Assembly (NCBI RefSeq): GCF_032773895.1
Contig: NZ_CP120416.1
Coordinates: 990,001 to 1,054,000, forward strand
From: Teredinibacter sp. KSP-S5-2
Lineage (GTDB): Bacteria; Pseudomonadota; Gammaproteobacteria; Pseudomonadales; Cellvibrionaceae
Length of the DNA stretch: 64,000 nucleotides
Direction of reading: 5' to 3'
The position numbers and the translations under genes were made by a program. The notes under the pieces were generated by a model. The model had not been told where the DNA came from. It searched no databases and worked only from the letters and a program-made list of their open reading frames with translations. Each line of letters starts with the position of its first letter. The first letter of the stretch is position 1. Below, in pieces: positions 21,601-26,908 of the stretch.

Positions 21601-21893
21601 TGGTCTATGCCCAAGATGAAATGTTTATTTCCGGGCCTGGGATTCGTCCGGTATGGGCGTTTGGCGAACGTCCTGCTCAAGGATTAATTACCGACTCGGA
21701 TCTGGTTGATCCCAGTATTATTGGCAGCGTTGCAGATTTGTTGGTCGATGTGGAAGACATTGAAGAAATCGATCCGGCAATCTTTACCAATATCCTGAAC
21801 TTTATTTACGAAGACATTGCGATTCGTATGCCGAGAGATCAGTTGTACGAAGATGAGTTGGAAGAAGAACGCAGACGGTGGGAAGAGCTTTAA
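6612..21893 (+). CDS. Giant two-partner-secretion exoprotein (TpsA, FhaB-like)
   Basis: Start at ATG 6612 with GGGGGAG just upstream; an earlier in-frame ATG at 6588 lacks a ribosome site. The 5093-residue product carries an extended signal peptide (basic head, hydrophobic core about 24-37, cleavage near 'STLAG'). A TPS/haemagglutination secretion domain of about 250 residues follows, with the signature 'NPNGIFFG' at 123-130. Next come beta-helix repeats including 'GEWLIDPWNITIG' near 490. From about residue 1100 to 4150 there are some 31-32 modules of about 98 residues, and then more FhaB-type beta-helix to an acidic, charged C-terminus. I see no cysteine after the signal peptide. It should be exported by Sec and then threaded through the TpsB pore encoded at 23697. 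The expected role is adhesion, aggregation or contact-dependent interaction. No toxin domain is obvious at the C-terminus. Confidence 0.93.
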   Translation: MKRTHCPRLNNTVTTFPQLKKHPLSLAIGMVLGALSCSTLAGPQGGNVTGGSGNISQAGNTTTINQTTDKMVIDWQSYDVNVDERVHYIQPDSSSISLNNILSNSGSQIHGRIDANGQVILVNPNGIFFGENSVINAGGILASGLSINPDDFMNGDFAFSAVEGKDGVVINSGLINAATGGMVGLLGKRVENHGLIDAELGTVTLAAGKRAFLTFEGQRMLGIGISESVLQEELGVDAAVLNSGEINAGGGNVLLTATASQDVFTRAMNLQGVRQANSVVVNEDGSFRLSAGADVVNTGSIHTSSNSQGGDVVLVGENITHSGKITANGEFDSAGHIELTSRDTTLLTENSETSATSSNGVGGDIKLLGQNIGVIGESQITVDAAQGDGQVLIGGDTRGESEFIRNANAVYLGHNTEISANATETNSAGKIVAYGNELLRGYGTINAEGFGTANGGFIETSAGVVDLDLTVSVGAESGEGGEWLIDPWNITIGDAESTNLENTDDVHGLNRIFQPNSDLSDDPPIASNSYLRISSIKTALASTSSARVLIETTGSGGHDGDITLESELNYNDIGSNDSLVLRAHNDIFIKDSIYDGQAFSDDSLNLSLIADSDNNGSGDIFIGGRAGDTVYTAEIDLEGGQFYAYGNNFSLGFQTFTPSGGGDPVASASSITTGANAHALIFASGDVNIYNNITTENGDLIIGGDHDNSNYTYRMLGIDPGTTDADEIGAHTNFITYLQTGSVAVDPKWNTDSSLTADIEPTNVWSYFAADGVNLHETSATFDLRSTYGNGDLNITSLGAVELGAINIGETGNNDFANEDNVSYMRVSADTIHLVGNLVYGENNNNSTHSLNVNLNAETSITIDSASIDNSSGDDQLNLYLNNDASFAANGSITLGDNINSNSDITISGTDIWLTGGVFQSHGRNFTLENTATLESEGGDILIRANSAELNGAIGTRLNVWGESAGDVQVIVAGLVEVNGSFDLRDNAWENGGAGNLSLIGNSETNNTFTIGATTAFQGGAVYINGSVDSTRGGDDVFNIDKDLGATIYGGSGVDKFYITTSLVNTVHGAAGNDEYYINASGIELTIDDASGNDTLHAVDASIYTNTWDINSTTTLTNGDDSDESRVITFSGIENLVGGDSSVEAGTGKDTFSVSSDFTGRIQGGSGNDTFNLAANVTDGDGATFDIEGGDDVDTFNITNATITASIDGGAGTDTLDLNVNNNGQWQIDSADSGSLNTNITFDALEVLYGSDTGNDTFDFAFLNSPTEIGSFAGTIDARGGDYDSVELTHDTLTNINVDLSSPDFNGVQNAEVFRGDGDGNSTSLTITGGGIAGSNTHWNVHDYTSVAFSDSDLNGENDGVITNSNHVDAEGNLIPLYFINIGKLIGNEANDQFTVTGSIYSVDGTVDGANQLAGRNEGSTFSLSYDSTTPNGSVAFTGGVNYVTDFRNIQTLTAGTGSDTLVGRNQNNLWNINQTDGGSVAQNTVGPTDTIHFTGFENVTGNNGDDTFLFDSTGAISGIVDGGTGSNTLVGRAVDSLWELLTGESEGRVQQVGGTGYYVADFRNIDVLEGRASEDTLTARNQNNTWTLDIEANNGFRVANTQTPTDLVTFTGMDVLRGNAGVDHFDILTTVSASLFGEGGSDVFDFGDAGAVEKIDGGTNLGDNDTIEARSGENHWFIRALDVFLALNNSLADSNDSNYLTDFRAIETLQGSATSADKYYYSVSPFHTIRAGASAEDELDVSSIVGTTKISFDSNSGIELLRGNQNGLSSPADNHTYLTFESVTDTSVTWNIGVIATQPSSDGLNDGEVAGLQFINVDHLIGGAGNDQFIYDPSVTTTSGVVGITGSISGGNHTGTAGDTLQAANVVNTWNLSDISGRGSLAHNIGLDDGGTPATPLRATTQFYGIETVTSGDQSDNFLLSSTNISLTINAGGGTGDDTLTLPAADTSIRLGASLGNGLTVNGFETLSANADYNNQITVNSVTGSTVTWTVDGLNEGDVQIGSGPVTRFENFQLLIGGEGNDTFNLSLGGRLIRTAMDQYGGVQGGGGANTLIGQNVFSRWRITGVQSGELADMTNTASPVNYVEAFSGIQNLRGGSNNDDFILTSSGHFTGNIQGGEGIENTLTVDSVAGYTNQWRLLHASEDDQVQRVNDSDDTDITSFLTFSGITQLTGGTGADFFRFLNAGLFGGTGDNINAGDGTDTVDRSSVAGSISVALGDSSVNGVTHAERVIGNGANSTLSGLNTGTNSWRVSTTTATGQTILNANGVDDGVLSNGSTRIEFINFANLSGSDIAIDNFLITNTGNVTGQITGGANSNDSISVNTNNGRWVQTGVWDGSVAGMTFTGFESWEGLGGNDTLVGLNQDNDWQITGIDKGTVSLLTPTATNILNFSGMENLAGNQGNDEFTLVDNATGDDGQITGSISGTDIGFNDLGTDKLIVNSGAGISVTWNIGSTNNVMQGVDRRVNGFNRIENFDGGNGTDTFVIETAEVNATLNGLGGVDDVLRLDYANTTQWLLDGGQERVSNSAGLVLFEGIETVQGSNSNRDAFTVSAITDVTTLNGRGGDDFFDIQSQGYVQNILGGSGADLIQIGNAQLSATINGGSDSDTDRLRLTHNGETTWTLNASGQQAVVTGGGTLGFSNIDVAEGSLGRDIFSIATDVIHTLLGRDGNDQFTIATTTPLNITLDGGANAVDGFDELVGANTENIWIVDNGVAPDANTLNYDNISGEGVFFGGIEHLTGGTVDDTVTIRSAATVSQVRGVTQGQTDTGINSLQVVSTAGDSTNWNISNIDEGAVSINGVLAANFFAFSNLTGGNGTDRFRIDNSSAAVTGLMDGGNGGADSLDVTALISGVVIEVGDTVTLINPDSTDTLPNFHVYQIEQLTASTASAENNWLVSNLGGDYRWDITGNNDGQIVLTSGGTFDAMTFTDFGYLRGGVGDDEFRFTDAGVITKEFDGGVAGNDMANFANVTNDIHIVLGDQSSSDIKFSGIEVVRGNHNGGAGLTHTASLSVATGTNTWTIDAVNSGILNSSTIGQMRFYDFNELRGGNARDVFDLNAAGTITGRMDGGTNAVATVLDELNLAGVSSPRTVQLVTESDLATYGRLNVMDIEHFVGSGANSTLMSLSTGDNVWNITANNQGALNTLTFTGFGRLVGNDTTDRFTLNAGVSLNYIDGRGGDDFLLINTPDTSDVLRWEITGANTGRVGTRQIGDTNIVGQFERVENLTGGLGADTFAFTSTLSVIDGMVDGGDASAQEDRLVLSGLTDGVVVEYGESAYPGNIVDFASLEPPQTPPVNVHANNFETIIADEGDLASEALNWLAITHSNDIEFRLEQGEPNNGFFQVIEYIPDAELVDGQHVEGVTYNVVSGSRVNFFNFGSFQENSGTNLIDNITTGPGPDGISEYHLSGFYLEGTGRANIEIRGEGFSVVNVTDRILNVSGNGNTLLRVVADDENSEIVFNDSNTWTISAINTGRFDINTNNPDGEFGFTFSGVNQLYGGTGDDVFQFTGSGNLTGQLTVTDTTFNVGAAIFGNGGNDRIESSSLQPLTFGLSTFQNNVPVATARPTDIKNANVLLSRRGVIDIQGVETLIGNQAAITHLYSADSGNFEWNIGATTTLVDTDNAATLEFFNVDRVFGGDGNDEFTILDLRFVDAVFDGGAGNDTLDLTLVNQPLSLSLDSTLSADVIFNQFETLKLSDQNNSLFGAAFNSAWSIDTVNGGTVSFNDGNADQSLVFSNIKNIGGNSQQDQFTFSNTGFITGIIHGGANQPTAVDTITFDSSANQDVIFQVSEGDSTGNIFDTGSDVLDLVGIETLTANTAHNNTLRGAQTSDNEWHIGSTNTLTTLTTGEVLRFTGISQLTGGEAQDQFVFNGVTVSGLIDGGNNLANAADMLTIQNLNDRTVHLGNRTSSDINVLNVESISTTATGLRLRGDDSANSWLINNANAGVLNNTIAFTGFEQLIGGNRNDAFTVTNTGSLSGLLDGGANPTTGSATDTLNIEQMTAPQTVSLDSSYDNADFTVTHLETITAADNNNTLVGSAGNNIWLINNTDRGRLNATQFTGFANLTGREQVDQFTFRENGKISGRVDGGTQPQDLRDSVDMRELASVHVRIGDASSGFMNIEEYTGNNNGARLTAANEENTWTINETNGGLIEDTQLNSIAFHGFDILEGGDQVDRFTVEETGSVTGSIDAGIGQDRLLLQLGNGHQNGEVIFNGGDNDDELIVQGGDANNRFNVDYTTQNDGSVTFLYERVFADGTFRYSVNYESVETVNQDAFTDTLSVNPASGQTNTITLANQRVNVNDFTPVRYTNTQSLRVNGTQGDGVVLDGLVSLDRNITLSYVTVDPGANGRLQAGNQLTFDRTGPLGNADNRLQIHSPRLILTSVNGDTYLEQQGNLVLAGLSNPQGVLDIHSNGAITDDAVLTSAQAVRLDTNGDIVLDNANNLTGDISLLSPNGQVTLNNGATTLAEISARNLTLMARANVNDTGSITVAENVIIHGSDNSVVQLDHEANTFNTIDIQNAGSVVLRDHSANGITVGGNAVDTIDVEADALVNVNAISAASVLLSSNNDRVSVVDAVSANHVITLQGNGVTIAGGLSVDQANGDHGILIDGRNNLVSIQSEVDSTGRLSGDVIIRGAQVEQTAGAHISGRNLDIDASDEITLAGNLTADNTIDITSQNVSVTFIESSSNTVTRAQQVNVSAANAISTQVIQTGGLSLTSTNGNVVLEDDVQASNDIEIEANNGTVETLANADLRSTGNRLTIHAQTIELHGNITATQADGQVSAVNTLTLDNDMQFNQLTLNAGNVLMTESASAASQTILEVNSGGDFRVSSTSADEQIRFNVGGSVSDNNGDAINFTTNELIGDSQTGFGTLEDNIETTVSIIDVANSVGEVGVTNNQNLTVNALINHGDIELINTSGNVILNNRAEADYDVAITGTRAAGGVIDANYGQGVLRLEVQQGYVAALPPRPDSRRPELIGRSVDAFTRDGFGIAPRQIVVYAQDEMFISGPGIRPVWAFGERPAQGLITDSDLVDPSIIGSVADLLVDVEDIEEIDPAIFTNILNFIYEDIAIRMPRDQLYEDELEEERRRWEEL
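9929..19060 (+). repeat. About 31-32 degenerate modules of ~98 codons within tpsA
   Basis: Each module contains a Trp-centred strand of the type 'NxW.I....G.L', a 'F.GFE.L.GG.G.D.F' turn and a 'G.IDGG....DTL' turn. Trp landmarks recur from 'TWDINS' (about 9929) to 'TWTINETNGG' (about 19030), averaging about 294 bases. The turns resemble RTX-type GGxGxD loops, but most have only one such loop per module rather than tandem nonapeptides. At DNA level the copies are strongly diverged, so the array is old and was not recently amplified. An elongated beta-solenoid is the likely fold. Confidence 0.75.
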
Positions 21894-21940
21894 ATATTAA
21901 AGCACACTAAAACCTGATGGATACTACTAGGAAGAAAAAT

Positions 21941-23020
21941 ATGGCGAAAGTAAGACAGTATGACCTTACAAGTAATGGAAGTTATAAGTTAGTGCGAGTG
22001 TGTGAAAAAAGAGAAAACGCGCTAAGTAAGCCCAAAAATATTACTCAAATTTTGGAGACCTACCGTCCATTTGATGAGTTTCACACTCAAGCGCTGGATG
22101 TTTCAAATATGCTGGGTATGAAACTTCCTCAGTTCAAGTTAAAGTCAGGCCAAATTTATGATGGTTATGACGGAAAACGAATTATCTATGAAGTAGGGTG
22201 TGATACGGTAATCTATTTATTGATTGATAGAATATCGCCAAGAAATTCAAATATATTTATTCAACATATGGATAATTTTGTTTGGGATGTGACCAACCGA
22301 AGTGTTGCAAATAAGGTTGTGCAGTCAACAGCTCCAATTAAGACCATCGTTAAGTATGAGATGTATTTTATTCTAGGTGTTCTTTCTACGGCGAGCTTGG
22401 TTGCTCTGGTTGCCATTACTTCGGTGGATATTGGGGTAACATCCATTTTATCATCCAGGAAAGCACTTGCTGCAAAGAATCTGAGTAAAGATCTATTGGA
22501 TGAGCACGGGAAAATGGCTGAGTATGCACCGACCTTGCATCAGAAATTAGAAGAGTTTTTCATCGCTGAAGCCAAAGTAAAATGGAAGAGTTTCGGTAAG
22601 CAGCTACCCGAGACAATTGTCAAAGATGAAAAAACGCAGGCTCAGTTGGCCGGAGTGTTGATTGGAAAGGCGACTATTTCACCAAAAGCATTTAACGTGT
22701 GGACTGCTGTTATTACCATTTTATCTACTGCAGCAATTAAATCGGTAACTAAATCGCCGGAGGCATATGGTCGCGTCATTGAGGGAAAGTACAGGCCTAT
22801 TGTTGAAGAGTTAAACAACGCAGATTTGCGTGATCCTAAACAGGCTATCCAAGCTGCCAGAAAACTCAAAACGTTGGTGGAAGACTCTGGTGTGAGTTTG
22901 ACTGAGGACGAAGCCCTTCAGATTATCAAGGAGGTGGTCAGTAATCCTATGCAACTATCAGAGAGTTTGAAGAAAATAGATAAATCATTCAAAGAGTTTC
23001 TGTTGGTATTAAACGATTAA
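21941..23020 (+). CDS. Uncharacterised membrane protein in the TPS operon
   Basis: I choose ATG 21941 because AGGAAG lies 7 bases before it; an in-frame ATG at 21917 has no such site. The 359-residue product has a soluble N-terminus of about 135 residues. A hydrophobic stretch follows at about 140-170 ('YFILGVLSTASLVALVAITS'), with a second weaker one near 240-255. The rest is helical and charged. I do not recognise a family. Its place between tpsA and tpsB, with 47 bases after tpsA and 8 bases before the next gene, suggests a role in making, holding or modifying the exoprotein. It could also be an immunity-type inner-membrane protein. Confidence 0.7.
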   Translation: MAKVRQYDLTSNGSYKLVRVCEKRENALSKPKNITQILETYRPFDEFHTQALDVSNMLGMKLPQFKLKSGQIYDGYDGKRIIYEVGCDTVIYLLIDRISPRNSNIFIQHMDNFVWDVTNRSVANKVVQSTAPIKTIVKYEMYFILGVLSTASLVALVAITSVDIGVTSILSSRKALAAKNLSKDLLDEHGKMAEYAPTLHQKLEEFFIAEAKVKWKSFGKQLPETIVKDEKTQAQLAGVLIGKATISPKAFNVWTAVITILSTAAIKSVTKSPEAYGRVIEGKYRPIVEELNNADLRDPKQAIQAARKLKTLVEDSGVSLTEDEALQIIKEVVSNPMQLSESLKKIDKSFKEFLLVLND

Positions 23021-23028
23021 GGCTTGGC

Positions 23029-23664
23029 ATGAATAAAAAAAATACTGGTTGTGTTGTACGGGTACAGTTTGTTTTTGTGTTGTTACTATTGCTTGTCAGT
23101 TGTGATAGTGGAACTGAAAAATACAAACAGGATGCAAAAGCTTTTTGTGATGTGTTTGCTGTTGAAAACTGGAAAGAGTTTAAGTCGGAGTTAAGTTTTG
23201 AAGAGCTAAATGACCTTGTTATCGCGAGATCGAAATCCGCAGTGAAGACCAAGGCGTTTTCAGCGCTCATTGAAGAGTTAGATAAGGTGGAGTTTTTTCG
23301 TGATTTATCTCCGACTGCGAAAGGCAAAATACAGGAACTGACGGGAGAAGAATGGAGTTGCCCGGATTATGAAAAGTTTTATCAGTTAACTATTCGCAAA
23401 GCCTCGGTTTCAAGTGAGGCGAATAGCAAGGTAAGTGAGTTTCAAATAGAAATAGGTGCTCAGGGACGCTATTTCATTCAAGGGAAAGAAATCGATATCT
23501 ATGATGATGTAGTGTGGGGAAAAGAAATTTCTTCCAAGGTCACACCGGATACCCTATTGACGATCAATATGCAGTCGGGCGTCAACGATGAGCAACTGAA
23601 ACCCCTCTTTATCAGGTTGTCCGCGATGGGAGTGAAGAACGTGCAAGTGATTTCTGAGGACTAA
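23029..23664 (+). CDS. Small lipoprotein in the TPS operon
   Basis: The ATG is 8 bases after the previous stop codon. The 211-residue product starts with a lysine head, a hydrophobic core and the lipobox 'LLVSC', giving a lipidated Cys near residue 25. The following residues (Asp-Ser) may favour inner-membrane retention under the +2 rule as known in enterobacteria. The mature part is mostly helical at first and has beta-like character near the C-terminus. No family is recognised. It lies between the giant exoprotein gene and its transporter gene, so a periplasmic assembly or quality-control role is plausible inference. Confidence 0.7.
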   Translation: MNKKNTGCVVRVQFVFVLLLLLVSCDSGTEKYKQDAKAFCDVFAVENWKEFKSELSFEELNDLVIARSKSAVKTKAFSALIEELDKVEFFRDLSPTAKGKIQELTGEEWSCPDYEKFYQLTIRKASVSSEANSKVSEFQIEIGAQGRYFIQGKEIDIYDDVVWGKEISSKVTPDTLLTINMQSGVNDEQLKPLFIRLSAMGVKNVQVISED

Positions 23665-23696
23665 GGCACATTAGCGAAATGTACGGAATTAAGTAG

Positions 23697-25574
23697 ATGA
23701 ATAAGGGTAGTTTAAAGAACGGAGCGTTACTTTTAGCTGGTTTCTTTTGGTTTTACGCGAATGTCAGTATCGCACAAGGCTTCCTGCAAATGCCTGAAAT
23801 GCGTGAGGTGCCGGAGTACGAAAAGGACACCATGCTATTGGATATGGACATTCCACCTGTTCGTGATCGAAACCCTGATCCAGAAGGTGGCCCTCGATTG
23901 AATGTCAAAGAGTTTCGCGTGCAAGGCTTAGTGGAGTTCCCAAAGATGGGAATTACCCGAGAGGCGTTGATCAAGCGAGTCGAAAGCATTCGTTTTGATA
24001 TGATGAAAGAGGGCGAATTGGGCAAGTGGGGCTACTCAGAACAAGAAATTTCTGAGATAGCAGACCTGTTAGCGGACATTGAAAAAGAAACCCAGGATAG
24101 TCATGTCGATAATACCGATTTGCAACGTTTAGTCTTCTTAGTTCGCGATCAGCGACGACGACGAGGCATTACGCTCGGTATGATTGAAAGCGTCGCGGAT
24201 GTCATCACACGATTTTATCGAGAAAACGGTTTTATTTTGGCTAAGGCGTTTATCCCTGAACAGGAAGTCAGAGATGGTGTGGTTACCCTTACCTTGCTAC
24301 TTGGCAAGCTTGGCGAAGTTGAGGTGTTGAATAACAAACGTGTTTCCGAAAAATTGATTGTTCGAGCGTTTAACCCACAAATAGAAAACCCGGTGACCAG
24401 TAAACGGATGGAAGAGTCGCTGTATCTAGTGAGTGATATTCCGGGATTAACCGTTCAAAGTTTATTAGTACCTGGGTCGCAAGTGGGGGACACCAAGCTT
24501 CAAGTGAGTTCAATGGGCGAGGAGTGGTACAGCGGCAACATTCGGTTTGATAATCATGGTTCACAAAACACCAGTGAAAATCGCGCTTATGCCGACTTTT
24601 ATTTGCATAACCCGTTGGGCTGGGGGGATGAACTGTATTTGGCGGTGTTGAATTCATTTAGCCCGGATAACAGTACCTATGGCGCGTTTCGCTATAACTC
24701 AATGTGGGGCATGCCTCGATTACGCACTAGCATTGGTTTCTCCACCAATGACTTCGTTTCTCGTGATGTCAGAAATTCCGGTGAACGATTCTTTACCGGT
24801 AAATCCGAAGTGGCAGATGTGTCCCTTAAATACCTGATGAAGCGCTCTAGAATAAAAAACTATTCGGTCGAAGTGCGATATATGGACATCGACACCACAC
24901 TGGACACCTCGGCAACCATTACCGATGAAAAAGCCAAAAAAACCTCACTCGGGTTTAATTTTGATTTGCTCAGCGAAAAACGTCGTCAAGTGTATATCGG
25001 CAATGTGTCATTACACCGTTCAGATACCTACGAAAGCGGTGGGTTTGATGGGACGGTCAACGAAACCGAAAATTACCTAACATTTGATTTTAATATGTTG
25101 GCGTTCATGAACTTTCCGTTTACCGAAAAGCAAACGCGCTGGCTGATTAAAACCTCCGGGCAATACGCAGGTGAAGCCTTGAGTAACCTGAATCAAATCA
25201 ACTTGACTGGACCGGCTAGAACGCGTGCCTTTGGTGTCAATGGCCTACAAACCGATGACGGTCTGTTTTTGGGTGTGGACTGGATTTTTGGCTTTCCGAG
25301 TTTTGGTAATGCCAAACTGTTCGGTGAATCTATTGGCCATATTATTCAACCCTATGTGTTTATCGATGGTGCCTATGGCGAAATCCATCCGTTGATTGAA
25401 GGGGATGAAAAAATTACGGGTGAGTTGGCAAACGCGGGTGTGGGTTTGAAGCTCCAACATCGACATTTTAGTGCAAACTTTACTGCTGCATCGGTAATTA
25501 GGGATAATGTTAAGGACTTACAGAATAATACGCCTACATCGGAAGTCTATGCTGAGTTATCATTTCATTTTTAA
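23697..25574 (+). CDS. TpsB outer-membrane transporter (ShlB/FhaC family)
   Basis: The 625-residue protein begins with a Sec signal peptide ending near 'NVSIAQG'. A periplasmic region with a POTRA_2-type domain follows (about residues 155-225: 'VADVITRFYRENGF', 'EVRDGVVTLTLLLGKLG'), then a second POTRA-like stretch and a 16-strand-type barrel ending in Phe. This family forms the outer-membrane pore that recognises the TPS domain of its partner and threads it to the surface. Compared with FhaC there is extra sequence between the signal peptide and the first POTRA (about 70-150), including a basic 'RDQRRRR' patch. The partner is almost certainly the 5093-residue protein 1.8 kb upstream. Separation of the two by two other genes is unusual. 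Confidence 0.92.
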   Translation: MNKGSLKNGALLLAGFFWFYANVSIAQGFLQMPEMREVPEYEKDTMLLDMDIPPVRDRNPDPEGGPRLNVKEFRVQGLVEFPKMGITREALIKRVESIRFDMMKEGELGKWGYSEQEISEIADLLADIEKETQDSHVDNTDLQRLVFLVRDQRRRRGITLGMIESVADVITRFYRENGFILAKAFIPEQEVRDGVVTLTLLLGKLGEVEVLNNKRVSEKLIVRAFNPQIENPVTSKRMEESLYLVSDIPGLTVQSLLVPGSQVGDTKLQVSSMGEEWYSGNIRFDNHGSQNTSENRAYADFYLHNPLGWGDELYLAVLNSFSPDNSTYGAFRYNSMWGMPRLRTSIGFSTNDFVSRDVRNSGERFFTGKSEVADVSLKYLMKRSRIKNYSVEVRYMDIDTTLDTSATITDEKAKKTSLGFNFDLLSEKRRQVYIGNVSLHRSDTYESGGFDGTVNETENYLTFDFNMLAFMNFPFTEKQTRWLIKTSGQYAGEALSNLNQINLTGPARTRAFGVNGLQTDDGLFLGVDWIFGFPSFGNAKLFGESIGHIIQPYVFIDGAYGEIHPLIEGDEKITGELANAGVGLKLQHRHFSANFTAASVIRDNVKDLQNNTPTSEVYAELSFHF

Positions 25575-25594
25575 ACGCTATTAAGGAATAGCCA

Positions 25595-25831
25595 ATGCTA
25601 ATTTTAACCCGCTACATTGGTGAAACGCTGATGATAGGCGATGATGTCACCGTGACCATTCTTGGTGTTAAGGGCAATCAAGTGCGTATCGGTATTAATG
25701 CACCCAAGGATGTTTCAGTCCATCGTGAGGAAATCTACAACCGTATCCAAGCGGAAAAAAGTGCGAAGGACTCCCAACCTGAACGTTTTCAGACCCAGGC
25801 GTTTCCATCTGATTCAAATAGAATGTACTGA
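25595..25831 (+). CDS. csrA: CsrA/RsmA RNA-binding translational regulator (paralogue in TPS operon)
   Basis: The 78-residue product begins '[17 protein letters not shown]' and contains '[14 protein letters not shown]' and '[16 protein letters not shown]', diagnostic of CsrA. CsrA dimers bind GGA-containing hairpins in mRNA leaders and control biofilm, motility and carbon storage. The RNA-contacting Arg6 and Arg44 are kept, but the usual Arg7 is Tyr. The tail is about 17 residues longer than in the housekeeping protein of about 61 residues. A clear AAGGA ribosome site precedes the ATG, and the gene starts 20 bases after tpsB. Housekeeping csrA usually sits near alaS and serine tRNA genes, so this copy is probably a second, locus-specific regulator. 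Confidence 0.95.
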   Translation: MLILTRYIGETLMIGDDVTVTILGVKGNQVRIGINAPKDVSVHREEIYNRIQAEKSAKDSQPERFQTQAFPSDSNRMY

Positions 25832-25857
25832 GTTTGAATACCAACATAGGAGGTAGT

Positions 25858-26412
25858 ATGTCACCGAAAAAATATATCTTGGGAGCGATGTTATTGTTTT
25901 CCCTGGCGGGATGTTCAGCGACCTTGACGCAAGATATCTACTCACATACACAAGCTGACGACGATGCGGTGACTGCGTTTGTTGCGTTGTCAAATATGGC
26001 GTTAGAGGACGATTTATTGCTGGCTATTGAAAAGGATTATGCCAAAGAGCAAGACCCTTTAAGGAAGCTTTGGTTCGAATACCTGCTGGCGAAAAGAACA
26101 CAGCAGCAAAACTACATGAATGCTTTTGTGGCCAATGCTGAAATTCACCTGAATTTTCTCGCCACAAACAATACACAATGGGTTTCCATTGCGCACCCCA
26201 TGCTTGAACTGATCCAGACCTATTCATACACCGACGACAAGGCGTTGTTGGTATTGTTGAAGCTTGGTGCAATTAGTGATGGCGCGAATGCCAACGTCAT
26301 AAGTTCTACACTGGTGAATTTATATCAAATCAATGGTGAAAGAGTGAAGCGACTCGCGAGTGGCGCAGGAGTGGGTGAGGCTACACTCAGTATTTTATTG
26401 GAGGATGAATAA
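25858..26412 (+). CDS. Lipoprotein paired with the L,D-transpeptidase-like gene
   Basis: A near-perfect AGGAGG site precedes ATG 25858, which decides the start over an in-frame TTG at 25834. The 184-residue product has a signal with lipobox 'LAGC' (Cys near residue 19). The helical mature domain contains 'EQDPLRKLWFEYLLAKR'. No family is recognised. Its stop codon overlaps the next start codon (TAATG), so the two products are probably made in fixed ratio. A periplasmic partner or inhibitor of the downstream enzyme is a reasonable inference; a structural role in the TPS apparatus is the alternative. Confidence 0.7.
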   Translation: MSPKKYILGAMLLFSLAGCSATLTQDIYSHTQADDDAVTAFVALSNMALEDDLLLAIEKDYAKEQDPLRKLWFEYLLAKRTQQQNYMNAFVANAEIHLNFLATNNTQWVSIAHPMLELIQTYSYTDDKALLVLLKLGAISDGANANVISSTLVNLYQINGERVKRLASGAGVGEATLSILLEDE

Positions 26413-26831
26413 TGGCAGGATCAATAACGTTTGTGAAAACCGAGTCTGGGGAAGGTTCTCGAATGAAGGGAAAGTTAACCTGGGGAGGGGCAGAGTATCA
26501 AGTTGTAACAGGGGGGTATGGGCTTGGCGCGATCCCCGATGGTACTTACGACATCGAGACTAAAAAGGCGGTTGTAGGCAACGCACAAACCATGAAATCG
26601 GGTTTTGTGAATGCCGCGACGGGAAGAGGATGGTTTTTACCATTAACGCCAAAATTTTCCACCACTCGGCATGGCTTTGGTATTCATCCCGATGGAAATC
26701 TACCGGGCACAAAAGGATGTGTTGGTATTCAGGGTGACGATATTAAAAAGTTCTGGGATAAGTGGGTGGGCACGGCAATGGCTGCTCGACCAACGTCACT
26801 GGTTGTTTCCACCAATATGAGTAAAAAGTAA
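26412..26831 (+). CDS. Small L,D-transpeptidase-like protein (YkuD/Tlde1-like motif)
   Basis: The 139-residue product contains 'HGFGIHPDGNLPGTKGCVGI' at residues 87-106. This matches the YkuD-type pattern of a His followed by [S/T]xGC, with His92 and Cys103 as likely catalytic residues. Such enzymes make or exchange cross-links, or attach D-amino acids, in peptidoglycan; relatives such as Tlde1 are secreted antibacterial effectors. There is no signal peptide, which is odd for a periplasmic enzyme and fits an exported effector or cytoplasmic storage. The gene overlaps the upstream lipoprotein gene by one base. I am fairly sure of the fold, less sure of the role. Confidence 0.7.
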   Translation: MAGSITFVKTESGEGSRMKGKLTWGGAEYQVVTGGYGLGAIPDGTYDIETKKAVVGNAQTMKSGFVNAATGRGWFLPLTPKFSTTRHGFGIHPDGNLPGTKGCVGIQGDDIKKFWDKWVGTAMAARPTSLVVSTNMSKK

Positions 26832-26908
26832 CCCATCTTTCCTAGCGTTAAATATGCTTAAAATTCATACTATGAATTACTGAATCCTAACAAAGGAATT
26901 TGGACTCG

